From a bacterium (lineage in GTDB: Bacteria; KSB1; UBA2214), in NCBI GenBank assembly GCA_029560815.1, contig JAKQKF010000391.1:1-27641 (forward strand): a stretch of 27,641 nucleotides of DNA. The letters run 5' to 3'. The notes below the pieces were generated by a model, which made no database searches, was not told the DNA's origin, and saw only the letters and a program-made list of their open reading frames with translations. A program made the translations under genes and the position numbers. Positions within the stretch are counted from its first letter, which is position 1. Each line of letters starts with the position of its first letter. Positions 24,801-27,641 of this stretch are shown in pieces.

Positions 24801-26459
24801 TCAGTTATAAAGCTGCAGGATATCCAGGCCTTTTTTGGCATCCGCGTTTTTCGGATCAATGCGCATCACTTTTTCATACTGCGCCTTGGCCTCCTCGCGG
24901 CGGTCCAGAGCGTGCAAAATCTGCGCCCGCCAGAGGTTCAACTCGACATCATTGGGTTTGAACTCGATCGCCTTGGTGACAGCGCCAAGCGCCTGGCTGT
25001 TATTTTTCTCGACCAGGTAGGAGAAAGTGATAAAAGTGTAGGCTTCGCCCAGTTCGTTCTTGTAATTGTTCTTCATCGAGTCCGCCAGGCTGGCCATAGT
25101 TTCGTAAGCCTGGCGTGCGGCACGCAAAGAGTCCGCTCCCCGCAGCGCGCGGCCGAGATAGAGATAGCCGGCGATATAGTTGGGGCGCAGGGCCGTCGCT
25201 TTGCGCAGGGCTGCGGTGGCCGGCTGAAAATCCGCCATCGCCATCTTGCACAGGGCGAAGTTGATATAGCCGTTGGGATAGGTTGAATCTGCCTTGATGC
25301 GGTTCTGATACATCTCCGCCGCTTTTTCCCACTGTTTGGTGCGCATGTAGGAGGCGCCCATGTCGTTGTAGAGATCATCCTGATCGGGATTCTTGGCCAG
25401 CGACACTTCCATATAGGTCAGGGCGAGGCTGTCGTTCTTGAGGGCGTAATAGCTCTTGCCGAGGCGTTTGGCGTCCTCATGGCCGAGGGTATCGACGGCA
25501 ACCAGTTTGGTGTAGGCGTCCACCGCCGGCTGATACTGTTTGAGCATATAGTTGGCCTTGCCGGCCAGCCGGAGTGCAAGCGGACCGTTGGGATTGTTCT
25601 TGAGCAGATGTTCGGCTGCACTCAGTGCGGACTGGTACTGGCGGCTCTTGTCGAGTGCCTCCATGTAGGCCGACCAGGTGGCCTGGTCTTCCGGGTGACG
25701 CAGGACGTAGCTCTCCAGATAGCTGGTCGCGTTCTTGTACTGTTTGGAGAGCATGTAGATACGGCTCACCTCGAGCGCAGCCTTGTCGTTTTCGGGATCG
25801 TGGCTGAGGACGCTGCGGTACATCTGCGCGGCCTCGTTGTAGCGGCGGTCCTTGAGATAGAGATCGGCCAGCTTGGCGCGCAGTTCGACCTGGACCGTGT
25901 CGTATTTGATCGATTCCTCGAACTGCATCAGTGCTACCGGTTCAGCGCCGAGCTTGAGATAGGCTTCGCCGAGGCCGCGGTAGATTTCGGGATTCTTGGG
26001 CAGCTGCTGTTTGGCCTGGGAGAAAGCGATTTCCGCCTGGCTGGTCGAGTCGGCTGAGAGGTGGAGCCAGCCGAGCTGGACGAGGAGTTCAGGATTGTTC
26101 TTGGTCGGCTTCATCGCCTTGCGCAGCGTGGTATAGGCATCCGCTTTGTGGCCCAGGGACATCTGTGCCTGGGCGAGCAGAAGCCAGGTCTCGGCATTCT
26201 TGTCATCCACGAGCAGGGCGTTCTTGGCGGTGGCTTCTGCGAGGGCGGGCTTGCCGCCCTGAAGCTGGGCCTTGGCCAGGCCGTTCATGGCAGCGGTGTT
26301 GCGCGGGTTGAGATCGACGGCTTTCTGAAAAAGCGCCGCGGCCTCATCGGCTTTACCCTGGTCGAGCAGGACCATTCCTTCGTGAACTTTATCCTGGCTG
26401 GCGGCGGGCAGAACCATCAGCATCAGCACCAGCGAGAGCATTGCGGTGAATCGTTTCAT
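24801..26459 (-). CDS. Periplasmic TPR-repeat protein
   Basis: A 552-residue protein with a signal peptide (MKRFTAMLSLVLMLMVLPAAS). The remainder is almost wholly tetratricopeptide repeats: about 14 helical pairs, with typical A-A-F-A-P spacing (KADEAAALFQKAVDLNPRN, EEAKAQYEKVMRIDPKN). No other domain is visible. TPR arrays bind partner proteins, so this is probably a scaffold in the periplasm. The frame continues upstream to 26609, overlapping the PstS-like gene; the ATG at 26459 is chosen because it gives a clean signal peptide, an AGGAG site 10 bases upstream, and a 13-base gap after the previous gene. Confidence 0.9.
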   Translation of the reverse strand: MKRFTAMLSLVLMLMVLPAASQDKVHEGMVLLDQGKADEAAALFQKAVDLNPRNTAAMNGLAKAQLQGGKPALAEATAKNALLVDDKNAETWLLLAQAQMSLGHKADAYTTLRKAMKPTKNNPELLVQLGWLHLSADSTSQAEIAFSQAKQQLPKNPEIYRGLGEAYLKLGAEPVALMQFEESIKYDTVQVELRAKLADLYLKDRRYNEAAQMYRSVLSHDPENDKAALEVSRIYMLSKQYKNATSYLESYVLRHPEDQATWSAYMEALDKSRQYQSALSAAEHLLKNNPNGPLALRLAGKANYMLKQYQPAVDAYTKLVAVDTLGHEDAKRLGKSYYALKNDSLALTYMEVSLAKNPDQDDLYNDMGASYMRTKQWEKAAEMYQNRIKADSTYPNGYINFALCKMAMADFQPATAALRKATALRPNYIAGYLYLGRALRGADSLRAARQAYETMASLADSMKNNYKNELGEAYTFITFSYLVEKNNSQALGAVTKAIEFKPNDVELNLWRAQILHALDRREEAKAQYEKVMRIDPKNADAKKGLDILQLYN

Positions 26460-26472
26460 GAGTTGACTACTC

Positions 26473-27417
26473 CTATCTAAGCTGAACCAGACGAATGGGC
26501 ATGGTGGTCGGCACAAGACCGGCGTTGAGGATGATCTTCTGACCAGGCGCACTGGCGATGAAAGAACAGAAACCCGCTGCAAGCAGCGACTTGCGATTGA
26601 AATAGACATAGAGGGGGTAATGGAGCGGATATTTTTTCAGATGGACATTGGCCTGATGGAGCTTTTGTCTCACCGGCGCACCGCTCGAGTCGGTCATGAC
26701 AAAGGCGAGCGGGCGCACCATGCCCTCATCCTCCTCGGTGAGGGATTTCAGGGTATCCTCTTTGAAAACGGCCAGCGAGGCAATGCCCAGTGCCTGGGCG
26801 TGGCTGGCCACATATTCCACCACCTCCGACTGGGTGGCGGTGATGACGGAGGGGACGAAATCCTCGCTGCGGTTGAGAAAATGGTATTTGAGCAGTTCAT
26901 AGGCGCCCGAGTTCTTGCCTGTGCTCACCAAGTGCAAGGGGCCGGTCAGGCCGCTGGCGGGCAGCTGCTGCCAGTTGGTGATGCGCTGATCAATGATGGC
27001 CGCAAAATCGGCCAGGGTGAGATCCTCCAGGTCATTGACACGATTGACCAGCAGGGCCAGGGCATCCATGGCGACCTTGAGCGAGTCGAGCTTGAGCTTC
27101 GGATCAGCCTTGTCGATGATCTGGAGTTCCTCTTTATTCAGCGGCCGGTCAGTCAGGACCATGCGCACACTGTCATTGATGAGGTGGACCAGGCACTCCC
27201 GGGTAGAGGCACCAAAGAGGGTGATCCGGGCGTCAGGATAGAGGCTGGCGAAGAGGTCGGCTTCCTTTTTGGCCAGTGCCAGGTGTGAATCGGAGACGTA
27301 GACGCCGAGCGAGCCGCTGGTCGGGCTCTCTTTGGGCTGGATCTGCATCTTGCAGGCGGTCAAAGCAGGGAGGACCGCCGCGGCAGCGACCAGCAAGAGT
27401 TTACTCTTCGTCCACAT
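26473..27417 (-). CDS. PstS-like substrate-binding lipoprotein
   Basis: A 314-residue lipoprotein with lipobox LTAC (Cys22). The mature part follows the PstS/PBP-like (PF12849) plan: LGVYVSDSHLALAKKEADLF, STRECLVHLINDSVRMVLTDRPLNKEE, ITNWQQLPASGLTGPLHLVSTGKNSGAYELLKYHF and a C-terminal YPLYVYFNRKS. The phosphate-coordinating SGT-type segment is here TGKNSGAYE, so ligand binding is uncertain. PstS-like proteins of this sort are found next to TonB/ExbB/ExbD genes in Bacteroidota, with a TPR protein after them, as here. There are no pstCAB genes nearby. It overlaps the small membrane gene upstream by 17 bases and has AGGAGA 7 bases before the ATG. Confidence 0.88.
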   Translation of the reverse strand: MWTKSKLLLVAAAAVLPALTACKMQIQPKESPTSGSLGVYVSDSHLALAKKEADLFASLYPDARITLFGASTRECLVHLINDSVRMVLTDRPLNKEELQIIDKADPKLKLDSLKVAMDALALLVNRVNDLEDLTLADFAAIIDQRITNWQQLPASGLTGPLHLVSTGKNSGAYELLKYHFLNRSEDFVPSVITATQSEVVEYVASHAQALGIASLAVFKEDTLKSLTEEDEGMVRPLAFVMTDSSGAPVRQKLHQANVHLKKYPLHYPLYVYFNRKSLLAAGFCSFIASAPGQKIILNAGLVPTTMPIRLVQLR

Positions 27418-27625
27418 TGGTTTGTCTCCTGTACTTTGAATGCTTGGGTTTAAGAAAGGTGACCAGAAAGCGGTACAGGCTCATCAGGATCAGCACCGCA
27501 CCGAAGATGTTGCTCACCTGATTGGGCACCTGATAGCGCAGCAGACCGGTGACGAGCGCCATGCCGGCACAAAAGGTAATGCCGGCAATGGCGTAGGCGA
27601 ATACTTTACCAGGATCCAGCTTCAT
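27401..27625 (-). CDS. Small two-helix membrane protein
   Basis: A 74-residue protein with two hydrophobic helices (~residues 8-28 and 37-58) and a basic, Lys/Arg-rich tail (KPKHSKYRRQ) likely in the cytoplasm. I do not recognise a named family; similar small proteins occur within ExbB/ExbD/TonB clusters. The ATG at 27625 is preferred. An in-frame GTG at 27631 and the frame beyond it remain open to the window edge, so a longer N-terminus cannot be excluded. GTGACG just before the ATG contains a possible TGA stop of a preceding gene, which would mean coupled translation. It overlaps the PstS-like gene by 17 bases. Confidence 0.6.
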   Translation of the reverse strand: MKLDPGKVFAYAIAGITFCAGMALVTGLLRYQVPNQVSNIFGAVLILMSLYRFLVTFLKPKHSKYRRQTNVDEE

Positions 27626-27641
27626 CGTCACCGAAATGCTT

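Noticed and set aside
26473..27417. True phosphate-uptake PstS
   Set aside because: No pstC, pstA, pstB or phoU is nearby, and the ligand loop differs from the usual form, so only a PstS-like label is given.

Overview
The window looks like a high-GC genome fragment from the FCB superphylum, probably a candidate phylum near KSB1, Calditrichota or Ignavibacteria. Supporting signs are two proteins with the NYPNPFN-type C-terminal (type A) secretion-system-9 sorting domain, a PorV/PorQ-family outer-membrane protein, a TonB-dependent receptor with a carboxypeptidase-regulatory-like N-terminus, and lipoproteins with standard lipoboxes. There is no rRNA or tRNA to fix the taxonomy, so the phylum is inference.

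Left part (1-20,651). A minus-strand block appears dedicated to capture and breakdown of a glucan. In transcription order it holds: a giant secreted protein made of three ~500-residue repeats, each with two CBM9-like modules; a TonB-dependent receptor; a 1,095-residue secreted fibronectin-III-type protein; a PorV-like barrel; a GH94 phosphorylase without signal peptide; and a secreted GH144-type (PF10091) glucanase with a sorting domain. From the receptor onward the genes are spaced by only 10-25 bases, so they form one operon. A second, longer GH144-type protein (1-2,218, cut by the window edge) lies further downstream on the same strand. It is separated from the operon by a plus-strand OPT-family transporter (2,360-4,444). 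GH144 plus GH94 suggests beta-1,2-glucan use, with extracellular endo-cleavage and intracellular phosphorolysis. No SusD-like protein is seen.

Control region (20,652-21,349). Upstream of the CBM9 gene is a textbook promoter on the minus strand (TTGACA, 17-base spacer, TAAAAT). It abuts a LacI-family-type operator, TGTAAGCGATTACA, placed where transcription should start. A ~375-base leader follows. A stem-loop sits between the CBM9 gene and the receptor gene. A degenerate ~85-bp tandem repeat lies between the promoter and the next plus-strand gene.

Middle right (21,350-23,632). A plus-strand set encodes an MlaF-like ATPase, an MCE (MlaD) protein and an ABC-transport auxiliary lipoprotein. This is a lipid-trafficking system across the envelope, but its permease gene is absent from the window. 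A bidirectional terminator separates it from the next block.

Right end (23,754-27,631). A minus-strand operon encodes a small two-helix membrane protein, a PstS-like substrate-binding lipoprotein, a TPR protein and a lipoprotein with a PsbP-like duplicated domain. From family knowledge this looks like the downstream end of a TonB/ExbB/ExbD-type operon, which would lie to the right of the window.
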